Shown here: positions 37,246 to 48,763 of the stretch, in pieces
Numbering within the stretch: position 1 is the first letter of the stretch
Layout: every line of letters starts with the position of its first letter
From: Diprion similis
Lineage: Eukaryota > Arthropoda > Insecta > Hymenoptera > Diprionidae
Assembly: GCF_021155765.1 (NCBI RefSeq)
Contig: NC_060117.1
Span: forward strand, 1,558,501 to 1,622,500
DNA: 64,000 bases
Direction: 5' to 3'
Made by a program: the position numbers and the translations under genes
Notes under the pieces: generated by a model
Database searches by the model: none
Told to the model about the DNA's origin: nothing
What the model saw: only the letters and a program-made list of their open reading frames with translations

Positions 37246-39338
37246 TGAAATTTTTCTGATTTGCCTAATCGCAAAATTCATTTGTCCAGCCAGCAGGCAT
37301 TCTCTAAATGCATTGAGACCTACAGCATCCACTACCCAATCAATCGTATCACGTAATCTATACTACAGCTCTCATAGGTATAAGGTAAAATACAATGAAT
37401 ACATGGATGCATATATTTATTCTGCCATATGTCAATAACCTGGTAATTCCTTCATACATTCCGCATACAAATACAAATTCTGAACTACAATAAAATCAAT
37501 AGCCTACTTGTAGCATAGCTTGCACGTAACAATAATATATTGAACAAGAATACAAGGCAGAAAAAACCCACACGTGCTTTGATACATGATTTTCAATTAT
37601 ATTCTCAATTCATCATTTCAGCAGGATGATATTTCTATCACACAAGAGCCGCATCAGCCCTGATCAGACACCAACCTATCAGACACGCGAATAATTGGAC
37701 CCAACACTTTTGGCCGTAAAGATTTTTTTTGACACTGCCGGATTGAACGCCGAGAATCATTCGACACAGTCTAATTGTGTACAAGTACTTTTTGACACAG
37801 CTCAACTGAACTCCAGCGATATTGGCTACACAGCCAGAAGATTCATTTGTTATCGACAATAGGTCCGAAAATGGAACTCCACTATTACTTTTCACCCGTG
37901 AGAAATGTTATTTTAATCGAGTTTTCAAATATATTTTTTCACTATTATTATTATCACTTATATTATCATCAATCCTTGGAGCCGGATAAGGCTGTGTCCG
38001 CAATACCGCCATTGTTATAATAGGCTGTGTCCAATATCGCCGGTTTCTCATTGGGTCGTGTCCAACCATCTAACAAATCTCAGCCTTCTTCAAAGCCCCC
38101 GTTACTTCTCAGTACGTTTCACTCCAAACAATTTCACTCAATCCACTTCGGCGCCTAATACATTTCTGTACGGCTACCCAACATACGCAGTGGCATGCCG
38201 GACAGCCTAAGTTTCCTAGCACAGGCGCAAACTCGCCAGAGTTAAAATGGGCTCCGTCACATATCGCTGGTGTCTAATTGGGTGGTGTCCAACCATTAAA
38301 CAAATCTGAGCCCGTACCAAACCCCGTCACTTTTTAGTACGTCTAAATCTAAGCAATTTCACCCAATCTACTTTAGGCGCCTAACACGTTTTCAACGGTC
38401 ACTCAACATACGCATTGGCATGGCGGATGGCCTAAAATTCTTAGCGCAGGCGAAAACATACAAGCGCGTTGGGGTATCTGCTCAAATTTCCTGAATCAAT
38501 CAATCAAACTAAAATTAATTCCAGCATTAATTACTGAATTGTATCATTTAATTCTGTATCAAGTATTTCAACAAACTCGATCGAAAGGTATGTTTATTCG
38601 TGAATGCGACGATCCGACCACTGATTTGTGTATTTGCACCTGATAATACGTAAATCACTTTCAAATTAATGCTTCTTAATTAAACCCGAGCGCAGCAAAA
38701 ATAAGACTTTGATCAATTCATGAAAATCTTGATCGGTTCCCTAGTATTCAAATTATTTTAACCACGATGATTTTTCAGCTGACTACAATCATCATCAGGG
38801 TTGTGTAAGACAGCAATATTTTCGAAGTTACAACAATGGCGAAAATATTGACATAGCTAAAATTGAGCGAATAATTTCTTCCTCAATCATTAGTCTACCA
38901 TGAATTATATCATTACTCATATGATACTTATTTACTTATATTTACTTATATGATACGGTCGACCAGTAAATAGTTTGTGAAAAAAAATTTATTTTACATT
39001 CAACCAGAAGTATCACACTAATTTTAATATTCATTTAACTTATCGCCCATCAATCGTCGAATTATCGACTAGCGCAAGAAATATCTTCTTTCCAGCTTTA
39101 AAGCGTTTTCTATCACTCTTGATGCCACTCATGATAGCTAAATCATTTGGGAGATCCAGAGCTGAATGAGCCACACCAAAACCACTGCGAGTGATTTCCA
39201 TTTCCTCAAGTTGATCGAATCAGGAGGTCTAGAACAAAAGTAAAAGAAAATAGAATTAGATATCGTTTCCAATGAGCAAAAACTAATGTCATCAAAAAAT
39301 TATCAATCAGCGAATGGAAGGGTGATATAGTTACCCAA
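37246..39338. other. Intergenic between the satellite and Sgf11
   Basis: No coding exon is seen. A diverged tandem duplication is present at 38023-38460. A likely polyadenylation signal for the minus-strand Sgf11 gene (TTTATT on the plus strand) lies at 38988-38993. The rest is AT-rich unique-looking sequence. Confidence 0.6.
38023..38460 (+). repeat. Two diverged tandem copies of an about 227-bp sequence
   Basis: Copy 1 (38023-38249) and copy 2 (38250-38460) share, in the same order, GTGTCCAACCAT, AACAAATCT.AGCC, the CACCCAATC/CACTCAATC block, GGCGCCTAA, CTCAACATACGCA/CCCAACATACGCA and GCAGGCG.AAAC. A further short piece of the start (GGCTGTGTCC) appears at 37990. It has no coding capacity. 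It could be the relic of a tandem repeat or of two transposon ends. Confidence 0.7.
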
Positions 39339-40337
39339 TTAATCGCCTTGAGAAATAGGAGATCCCCTGTCTCGCTTCGACCCCTTTCCTTTCCCCTTGG
39401 ACTTGGAATCCCGTTTCCTACTGGAGGAAGATGTGGAGGTCGTGGATGCGGAATCTGCGGGACTGGAATGGCTGGAAACTTCGAGATCCCACCTGGCCAA
39501 AGCGTCCCTTAAATTCTGGCCATCCCCTTCTTCGTAGGTGTCGACGTCGACGTGAAGATTGTCCTGATTAGAATGTCCATTGTTGGTGGTCTCAAGATTG
39601 GCACGCATGTCCTTCCGCTGGTCGTCGGTGTGTTGTGGACATCGCATCGACCTTGTGCAGAGTTTCTTAGTGTGTTCGGAAACCACCCCGCAGATTTGTG
39701 TCAACAGGGCGCGTTTGTCCTCAACAGACATGTTCTCATAGTTCGAGGGAGAGTTCTCATTGCTCGTATGATTGTTGTCACCTCCGGCAGATCCGATGTC
39801 CCCGTTTCTATGAACGCTCTTGCTCTGCTTCGACTTCTTTAGTCCATTTCGATCCTTGCGTCTTTTTCGTTTGTCGTTTGTCAGGCTCCAGTCGACATCG
39901 TCGTCGTCGTCGCTCAGGACGCCACTAAGAGTGCTCAGGTCTTTGGAACTGTTCGCAATACGCCTTGACGCTATCCTTGAACTGTTCCTTCCCATTCCCA
40001 TGCACTTCTCCAGGTGCGTGGCAAAGCGACAGGCCGCTACACCCCGGTCACAGTTAGGACAAGCGCAGTCCTGAGATTTCTTTATCGCCTGCTGGCCAAA
40101 GACGTCGAGACCCGGCAGGTCGACTATGGCGTATGACTCGTCGTCGGGAATGCCCTCTTCGACGTCCGAACTGCCTGTTTTCACGGTTCTGTGAACATCA
40201 AAAACGAAGCCCATCATCACCTCGTCCAAAAGGTCCTCGTATATCTCTTTAGACGCCGCGTCAACGTTTTCCGGTTTGCTCATGAACTCTAAAAACTTTT
40301 TGTTCAATTCGTCAACCCGCTCGTCGATCCCAGACAT
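39339..40337 (-). CDS. Sgf11: SAGA-associated factor 11 / ataxin-7-like protein 3
   Basis: This is a subunit of the SAGA deubiquitinase module, which with the Non-stop/USP22 protease, Sus1/ENY2 and ataxin-7 removes ubiquitin from histone H2B in the nucleus. It is an intronless CDS of 332 residues. In order: an N-terminal helix (about 5-50) of the kind that packs on ENY2; the SGF11 zinc finger with C93, C96, H108 and C112 in the context CACPNCDRGV..HLEKC; a basic Lys/Arg-rich linker with an acidic Asp run (143-147); an SCA7-type zinc-binding domain at about 206-245 (ICGVVSEHTKKLC, MRCPQH); then a Ser-rich, Lys/Arg-rich tail. The SCA7 domain and length resemble vertebrate ATXN7L3 more than the short fly protein. 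It is transcribed away from SMC2. The start is the first Met of the frame. Confidence 0.93.
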   Translation of the reverse strand: MSGIDERVDELNKKFLEFMSKPENVDAASKEIYEDLLDEVMMGFVFDVHRTVKTGSSDVEEGIPDDESYAIVDLPGLDVFGQQAIKKSQDCACPNCDRGVAACRFATHLEKCMGMGRNSSRIASRRIANSSKDLSTLSGVLSDDDDDVDWSLTNDKRKRRKDRNGLKKSKQSKSVHRNGDIGSAGGDNNHTSNENSPSNYENMSVEDKRALLTQICGVVSEHTKKLCTRSMRCPQHTDDQRKDMRANLETTNNGHSNQDNLHVDVDTYEEGDGQNLRDALARWDLEVSSHSSPADSASTTSTSSSSRKRDSKSKGKGKGSKRDRGSPISQGD

Positions 40338-40814
40338 CGTATCTCTTAACCTCTACTTGCGAAATGTTCGAAGGCGTTTTTCAATTCTCTTCGACGTATA
40401 CCAAAAGTTTTGCAGTCTTTATTCAACCACGATGGAATATCATCCACTCAATTATGCAACGAATCTAAGAATATTTCATTAGAATCTTTACGCCGACATC
40501 TGAGGCTCTGAGAAATGTTTATTTTGTCCGAGAATGACAGATCATCCCCCCCTTTTGACGCTCTATAAGCAGCACTGATGTAGATTGTAGACTACGGAGC
40601 TAGGGAAATGCTTTTTTATCATTTCCCCTAGATTTTACTGCATGCACTGACTGACTTTATTTGTATCGAGCGCCCGTCGCGTAGCGTGCGTGCCTTGGAT
40701 TTACCTGTTTACTGTGTGAATGGACGGCGGTATCTAAATACGGTGTATCGAATAGTTTTTGATTTCGATGAAACGGCGTGTTTCCGACATCGTCGATAAC
40801 CCAGTGAAGCAACG
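40338..40814. promoter_or_regulatory. Divergent promoter interval between Sgf11 and SMC2
   Basis: The two start codons are 477 bp apart and point away from each other, so both 5' UTRs and both promoters must lie here unless there are distant 5' exons. A CTATAAG sequence lies at 40563-40569, but its role is unproven. No other strong element is recognised. Both genes are housekeeping chromatin genes, a common setting for shared promoters. Confidence 0.6.
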
Positions 40815-43800
40815 ATGTACGTCAAGTCGATGGTAATAGACGGCTTCAAGTCGTACGGAAAGAGAGTCGAGGTAAACGGATTTGACAAGGAATTCAATGC
40901 CATCACCGGCCTCAACGGAAGCGGGAAATCAAACGTGCTTGACGCGATATGCTTCGTACTGGGAATCACAAATCTCTCGCAGGTAATATGAAGTCGAATA
41001 ACAGCCCTTTGATCAATAGCCGAACAATTGGACATAACCTCTCGCCGTTTTCCCTCTTCTTTTCGACTGTGATTTGAAAAGTTGTACGTTACGATTGTTC
41101 GGACAAGGCTGCCAACTTGTCGGCCATTTTTGTCCCTAGATTCAAATAACGTTCCTAATTCAAAATGTAAGTTAAGCTCTCTGTGTTTTAGATTCGAGCA
41201 ACTTCGCTCCAAGATTTGGTCTACAAGTCCGGACAGGCCGGAGTGACCAAAGCCAGCGTTACAATAACGTTTGACAATCGAGATCGCAGTTCGTCGCCAA
41301 TGGGATATGAAGACTATGAGGAGATTACAGTCACCCGGCAGGTTCAGATCGGTGGAAAAAACAAGTACATGATCAACGGATCCACTGTGCAAAACAAGCG
41401 AGCCCACGATATGTTCTGCTCCGTTCAGCTGAATGTTAACAATCCACACTTCTTGATTATGCAAGGAAGAATAACAAAGGTTTTGAACATGAAGCCTGTA
41501 GAGATTCTGTCAATGATTGAGGAGGCAGCTGGCACAAGCTTGTATGAAAATAAAAAGAACATTGCTTTGAAAACTATTGAGAAAAAGGACAGCAAGTTGA
41601 AGGAAATTACAAGCGTAAGTTTAGGTTGTTCTTTTAATTCGTCAATTACGTGCATGAGTGACATTCAATTGGTTGCAGGTCATTAAAGAGGTGCTCGAGC
41701 CGAGACTGCGGAAATTGAAGGATCAGAAGTCGCAGTATTTAGAATTCCAGCGAGTCGAGAGGGAGCTGGATCACTGTCACAGAATTTATATTGCCTGGGA
41801 ATACGTATCCACTTTGGAAAAGATTACCAGCACTGCAGACCAAGTGAACAAGGTCCAAAGTGTCGTCCAGGCAAAGCAAAAGGCTATTGACGACGGGGCA
41901 CAGGAAATCGTGGACATCGATCAGCGAATGGAAGAAATTCATAGGGCTAGGGATGCGGTAATTTACATAGTCATAAAACTAGCTTCGATTGTTTGATTCT
42001 CTATCTTGGATCCCCGTTACTATTGATCTTTAACTTCAGGACAGGGGCAACAAGCTTGAGGAGATCGAAAGCGAGCTGAAGAGCACCGAGAGCCAGGAGC
42101 ATAAGCTTTCGGCAGAGGCGAACAGCACCAAAGAGAGTATCGAGGCAGAGACGAAGCTGGTTGGGCAGCTGAAGACGAACATAAAGGACGACGAGGCAGC
42201 TCTGACGACAAAGGAAAAGGAGTTGGCAAAAGTCGGCGAACTATTCAGGAGCTTGAAGGCACAGTGCGAGGAGGACTCGGCACTGTATCAGGCGGCGCAA
42301 GAGCGATACGAGAAAGTCAGCTCAGGGCTGCTGCTGAGTGAGGATGGAGAAAACGCGACGCTGGAACAACAGCTAATGAACGCAAAGCAGCAAGCGACCA
42401 AGGCGAAAACGGAGATTAAACAATGCCAAATGACACTGAAGCACAGCAAGGAGCAGCTGGCGAAAAAACAGTCGGAGATGGGCAGCACAGAGATCCAGTA
42501 CAAAAAGGACAGTAAAAATCTCGAGGAAATGGAAAAGGAACTGAAAAGCCTTCAAAGTGAGATCGACAAGCTTGACTACAACGAGGCCTCCAGGGAGACG
42601 CTTCAAGAGGAAGTGAAGGTCCTCAGCAGGAACGTGGCGACGCTGCGCTCGCGGAGTGATAATTTTGAAGCACGTCACTCGCAGCTCAGGTTCCAATACC
42701 AGGACCCAGAGCCGAATTTCGATCGAAACTCGGTCAAGGGGCTAGTCTGCAAACTGTTCACGGTAAAAGACTCGGCCGCTGCTACCGCCCTGGAAACCGC
42801 AGCCGGTGGCCGGCTATTCAATGTGGTTGTCGACACAGAGACGACGAGCAAAAAGTTGCTGCAGCGCGGGCAGCTTCAGCAACGAGTGACGATCATTCCT
42901 CTGAACAAGATAAGCGGTCGTGCAATGGACCCGAAGATAGTGAAGCTCGCGGAGTCGGTCGGTGGTAAGGGAAACGTGCAAACAGCTTTGTCGCTGATCG
43001 ACTATCCTCCGGAAGTCGCTAAAGCGATGAACTGGATATTCGGTCAGATATTCGTGTGCAAGGACATGGAGACCGCTCAGAAAGTAACCTTCCACGAACG
43101 CATTATGAAGAAGTGCGTCACCCTCGAAGGCGACGTCTTTGACCCTGCTGGAACGCTCAGCGGCGGCGCTAGTTCAAAAACTGGCTCGTTGTTGCTCCAG
43201 CTTGACGAGCTTAAAACTATCCAGAAAAATCTGAACGAGGACGAGAGATCACTGGCTGAAATTAACCGAAGGTTAACCAGCAGCGCCGATGTCGCGAAGA
43301 AATTCCAGGCCCTCAAGCAGCGGTTCGATCTCAGGAATCACGAGGTCGAATTGGTCCGTCAGAGACTCCAGCAAACTTCGCATCACAAATTGCGACAGGA
43401 GGTTCGTATTTGAGCGCAATTGATCGTAGCGCGGTAAATTCTTATTCTATATGGTTGGCTAAAAGCGTTTTTTCTTCCTTGTCACAGGTCGAGATGCTGA
43501 AGTCGACGATAGAGGAGGCGACGCAAACGCTGGAGACGGCGAAGCGAGTCGAAGCGGATAGCACAAAGCGGGCCAACGACATCGAGGGGCAGTTGAAGGA
43601 CGCGGTCAACATCCGAGAACGCCAATTGAAGGCGGTCGAGATGGAGATGAAGGATATGAAGCAGAAGTCGACCAAGAGCAGAGAGCAGTGGCAGAGGCGA
43701 GAGCAGGAATCGGAAACGCTTAACTTGGAGATAACTGAGCTGAGGAAAGCGATTCAGACTGGGAAAGAACAGCTTGTTGCGGCCGAGGAGAAGCTAGCGA

Positions 43801-44952
43801 AGTTGAAGGAGGCGTCGGTGACGCGAGGCGAGAGTCTTGCCGAAATCAGAGAACACGTTAAGGCGCTTCAGACCAAGATAAAGATGCAGAAAGAGGCGAT
43901 AAACCAGAAGAACAAAGAAATCCAAAAGCTTTTGAACAGGAAAGAGGAAATCGGCAAACAGAAAACCGACTTCGAGCTCGAGATACAAAAATTGAATCAC
44001 GAGATAGCCGCAATTCAGGGTACAGCCAGCGAGAGCGAATCGAGGATCAAAGCGCTGACGAGGAAGTACGATTGGATCGAGAAGGACAAGGCCTACTTTG
44101 GAACTGCGGGTAAGTGGCGTGTTTCCAGTTTACGATTCACTCGAGACACTTTCGACCGGATTTTATTCGGTACATGAAAATTCCAGGTGGCATCTACGAC
44201 TTCAACGCCGACTCGCCGACGGAAATAGGTCGTAGGATATCACAGCTTCAAAAGGAGCACGACAAGCTGAGTAGAAACATAAACACCAGAGCAATGGATT
44301 TGCTGAGCAGGGAAGAGGAGGAGTACAGCAAGCTGATGAAGAAGAAACAGATAGTGGAGAGCGACAAGAAAAAAATACTTGAGGCCATCAACGAACTCGA
44401 CGAAAAGAAGAAGGAGATATTGGTCAAGGCATGCAAACAGGTACGAAAAAAATAAGGATACCACCACAAAAAGCAAGAAAGTACTTTCTTCTTATCTGTT
44501 TCCCTTCTCTCTCGCAGGTCAACAAGGACTTTGGTTCTATATTCAGCACGCTGTTGCCAGGTGCGGACGCGAAGCTGGAGCCGCCGGAAAACAAGACTTA
44601 CCTCGATGGACTCGAGGTGAAAATCGGTTTTTCTGGTATCTGGAAGGAATCGCTGAGCGAGTTGTCGGGCGGTCAGAGGTCGCTGATCGCCTTGTCGCTG
44701 ATCCTGGCGATGCTGCTGTTCAAACCGGCGCCTCTCTACATTCTGGACGAAGTCGACGCTGCGTTAGATTTATCCCACACCCAGAATATCGGCAGCATGC
44801 TCAAGCGGCATTTCACTCAGTCACAGTTCATAATCGTCTCGTTGAAGGACGGCATGTTCAACAACGCGAATGTCCTTTTCAGGACGAAATTCATCGACGG
44901 TTTTTCAGCCGTCGTAAGAACTGCGAGCACTTCCGCGGCCCGCAAGAACTAG
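40815..44952 (+). CDS. SMC2: Structural maintenance of chromosomes protein 2 (condensin ATPase)
   Basis: SMC2 pairs with SMC4 as the ATPase core of condensin, which compacts mitotic chromosomes. Exons are 40815-40982, 41192-41614, 41679-41957, 42040-43401, 43488-44109, 44187-44440 and 44518-44952; the sum is 3,543 bp and 1,180 residues, close to the usual ~1,200. The Walker A motif GLNGSGKS is at 32-39. Coiled coil runs from about 170 to 515. The hinge is about 523-660, starting at [11 protein letters not shown] and ending near [12 protein letters not shown] second coiled coil follows to about 1030. The ABC signature LSGGQ is at 1085-1089, and Walker B is LYILDEVD with D1113 and E1114. The SMC2-type identity rests on the N-terminal [11 protein letters not shown] and on the [15 protein letters not shown] segment before the signature. 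The gene is complete with no broken frame. Confidence 0.97.
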
Positions 44953-47900
44953 GAGATATCCGGTTCGTGGCTCGAGGTAGTAATTTCGTTTCCATTTGCC
45001 CGCATTTTGCTAATATTGACTATTCATTAGCTTTTCTTTCAACTTATAAAATTATCCATCGATTATTTTTTAAGCCTTTTTACCAGTCAGTCGTGAAATT
45101 TTGAAAACCATTTTAATCACTAGTATCTGTTTGTTTACAGAAAAAAAGTAGGCAGTGCGTGTTCCTAGCGAAGTAATCGCACTACTGCCAAGTTTTTCTT
45201 CTTCTTTCTAATACTTTCTTGTCTTATTCTTACGTGAAAATTCATTTTAATCTGTAATATATTATGGAAGAGTAAGTGATTTGGAAGAAAAATTGTTATA
45301 TCTAGATATACGAGATAAATGTAGATAATTTTAAAGAGAAACATAGAACCTGTGATGTTTGCATAAATATACTTTTTCTACCGTTCATCAGAGTATCGAC
45401 TTGGATTTTTTTCAAAAACTTCTTTTTATTTATCTTCCATTTCTTATATCCTTTTTATCGAGCTCATATGTATAATTAATACTAATTTACACCGATACAT
45501 GCTTTAAAAGTAGTCTGATTTACGTAGAGTAACAAATTTTCGACACGGATAAGGAAAGTTCGGTGAATATCGACGAACCGTTTCGAGTAAAAAAGAAACA
45601 ACAAAAGTGGAAAGGAAACTTTGTACTAAAGTAAAGACACAAATTTCTAGACATATTTTATACAGTGATATTCCAAAATACTGACGACACGTCGAATTAA
45701 TTGTTTCAAAAACCGTTCGCAAATTTTACAACTTGTAGCATAAAACCGTATTAGTCAGATCGTCTCAGGCCAGCAACGCGATCGGTAATAACCGTGATAG
45801 CGGGAAGTTGACCTAAAAATATAATTCATTTTGTATTCGATAATTGTAAATTCGTGTATTTTCAAGAATTCAACACGGAGTAAAACCGGCGAACCGTTTC
45901 GCGCTCTTAAACAACAGGATGCGTGATAAAGTTTTTCCATCATTGTCAATATTTGACTTTTGACTAGACAACTTTTATTTATCTAAAAATAATAAACAAA
46001 TTGTATAAAAGAAAATTTTAAACTTGTCGATTGCCGTATATCATTTCTTTACACGTATGTAGGTATTCAGTGGTGAAAAAGTAATACAAACTTCTGTTTA
46101 CACGGTGTGAACAACGCGTGATTTCATTTGCAAACAATTGGCACTTGCGGATTTCGCGCATACACGTACAATAAGTACACACGTTGTATACATATAATAT
46201 TATTACACCTACACGATTTGCGTGTGGTACCTACGTCATCCTGTTCGCAAAGCTCTCACCGCAATTCATCTAGTTGCCACCTACGTGTGCAAGGAACCGA
46301 CAGTTAGAGAGGCCAAAAGATATCGTTAAATACTCGATTCGAATAAGCAGGCGTGGAGTCGAATTTACTAATGACTTTATTTAATAATAATTATTAATCC
46401 AAAGAAAAATACTATTAAAATTTGAATACATTTCTTTCTAATCTAAAGTCCTTTTCCGTTTTTTTTTTTTCAAACCATATGAAAGTACTGTAATTAATTA
46501 TATGTACAATATATGTATACAACTGTATAATGTTAGTACTATCCTGTCATACTGTTATATTCCTGTAAGTATCGATCTTAGAAGTATTTAGATCAGAAAC
46601 GGAAGTACGCGGCTTCGGTTTCCCGCTAAAACCATAGCCAGTCAAAAATGAAATAAGAAAATTGGGCAACCGAGACGCTTTGCGTAATTATACGTGATGT
46701 ATGATACACCCAGGATATGGAGAAATCAGTGGCTAATTGCCGAAACGGAAAAACCTAGGTGGTCACCACTGATTCACACGTATAACAATTGGATCCGTAC
46801 TTAAACGATTCGATTACACAATGCGCAAAATGATTATTGAAATTTCGCACAATACTAGGACGTGAATTTTGTTACGCTAAAATTTGTGAAGTTTTTTCTT
46901 CTTCAATTACATGTATAACAGTACGTTAGTTTAATGTAAACGGAAAATATTTCATCGAAGAGATTATAAAATAAAGAAAGGAAGAAAAAGTTTCTCGGGA
47001 CGAAAGAAAACGTACCTACGGGAGAAAGAGAAGAGAAAAAGTGTTTTAGAAAACTTTCTCTGTGACCAAATTTCTATAAATCGTCTAACTCCGAACTTGA
47101 CGTACCTCTACTATTTCCAGTGTAATAATATGATACGAGAAGTGAAGTCTGAAGAGAAAGAAACTACTGCTGAGTATGTGATTTCATTTCAATGATAAGA
47201 ATGCAAAGAAATGTTATTGAAATAGATTTATTATGCCTAATATTTAACTATTTTAAAAGCGATATAAATATTTTTGAAAAACTTTCTTATTTTTAAGAAA
47301 AATTAATAAAGCAAAGTACAATGAATAGTTTTGTTATAATAATTCTTAACATATAAGATTACGGCGCAGCAAATTGTATTTCGGTTCGGATAATCATGAA
47401 TCGATCAGCAGACATCTGCAGACAAGCAATTTAATTCATCGATCAGAACGGTGGCTGTTTTGGTTTACTTAATTTTCTTTCAACTCGTTAAATTTCAAAT
47501 TCCACGGCCCCTCTCGCGCCTCAGCCTCGCCGGTTTCGATCCTCCTTTTCAGCTCCATACCGCGCGACACTTTCTACATACATTGACGCACACATGATTC
47601 CGAGGCCATCCACCTCGGTATCTACTACGGTGTACCGGTCATAATGCGTGCCTAAAATTTCAAAGGTTGCAGAGAAAAAATGTAATGTAGATTCTACGTC
47701 TGCTATGATGAAAATATGGTCAGCATTTTTTTCCAGTCAAATCTACGTCAACTCTTAACTTTTCAAAGATATTGAAGGAACTAAACTTTCGGAATACGAG
47801 TGTGTTTTGATTTATTACGGTTTACTGAATTTCAGACAATTCCAAAACCGCGAAATAACGGTTTTACCACGGTATGATAATCGTTACGATAACGTTACCA

Positions 47901-48371
47901 ACTTCAATATGAAGTACAAATTCTGAAATAGAAATGGTCAAAATTTTTCCTAATTCAATCAACACATCACAGATTTTTTCTATAAGCCGATGAGAATTTT
48001 TATTACGACTACCTACAGTGAAGAAGAAGATTTTTCGATTTCTACCCATTCAAATTTCGAACAATACCGCAACCGCAATGACACGGCCCTCTGCAATCGT
48101 TTGCGCAGGTATGCGCGTACCTATAAACGGACTGCGGAGAAATAGGTATATGGACGAATCCGCAAACTCGAGTAGGAGATACATCCTGCCTATGAATGTG
48201 TGCGAGTGCGGAGGCCGCAATGACAGCGGCGTAAAATACACTTTGTGAAAAGAGTGGCGGTGGTAGGTCACCGTTATCCTACCTACATAATACGTACCGC
48301 ATTTGCAAACGTCCGGGTTTCACAGGTAACGAATTTAACGCTATACGTACATACGTGCAATAACGTACATG

Positions 48372-48409
48372 CATACATACATACATACATACATACATAC
48401 ATACACACG
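48372..48409. repeat. (CATA)n microsatellite
   Basis: About nine tandem CATA units lie immediately left of the inverted-repeat element at 48469-48763. Confidence 0.9.
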
Positions 48410-48468
48410 AGCGGTATATGATGATCGCGACGCAAAACAAGCGTCATCATCGCTACCCGCCTTTCCTG

Positions 48469-48763
48469 CGATATACCGTGTGTTCATGAGGAAAGTGCGC
48501 ACCTTATGCGCGTGCGTCAAGTTGTTCGAATTTTATTGGCCGATAGTTACCGGCTGATCAGAAGTTACCGACAGTTACCGACAGTTACCGACTTCCAGAA
48601 AATGTCCCTAGGAGCCGACCGTTAGCTGGGGACATTTTCTGCCACGCGTGATTGGTATGCCGTCGATTATTGAATCAGACGGTAGCTGTTGACCAATAAA
48701 ATTCGAACGATTTAACGCACGCGCATAAGGTGCGCACTTTTCTCATAGACACACGGTATATCG
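48469..48763. mobile_element. MITE with about 83-bp inverted repeats and TA-flanked CCGTGTG ends
   Basis: The left arm (48469-48552) and right arm (48681-48763) are close reverse complements: CGATATACCGTGTGT, AAAGTGCGCACCTTATGCGC and GTTCGAATTTTATTGG are on both sides. If the ends are read as CCGTGTG..CACACGG, each is bordered by TA, as in Tc1/mariner-like insertions. The spacer holds three tandem copies of AGTTACCGAC (about 48562-48592) and an inner hairpin, CAGAAAATGTCCC at about 48596 against GGGACATTTTCTG at about 48629. There is no coding capacity. Confidence 0.8.

Noticed and set aside
40709-41464. 251-codon minus-strand frame over SMC2 exons 1-2
   Set aside because: It crosses an SMC2 intron and two exons with a strong Walker A match on the other strand, and has no recognisable domain.
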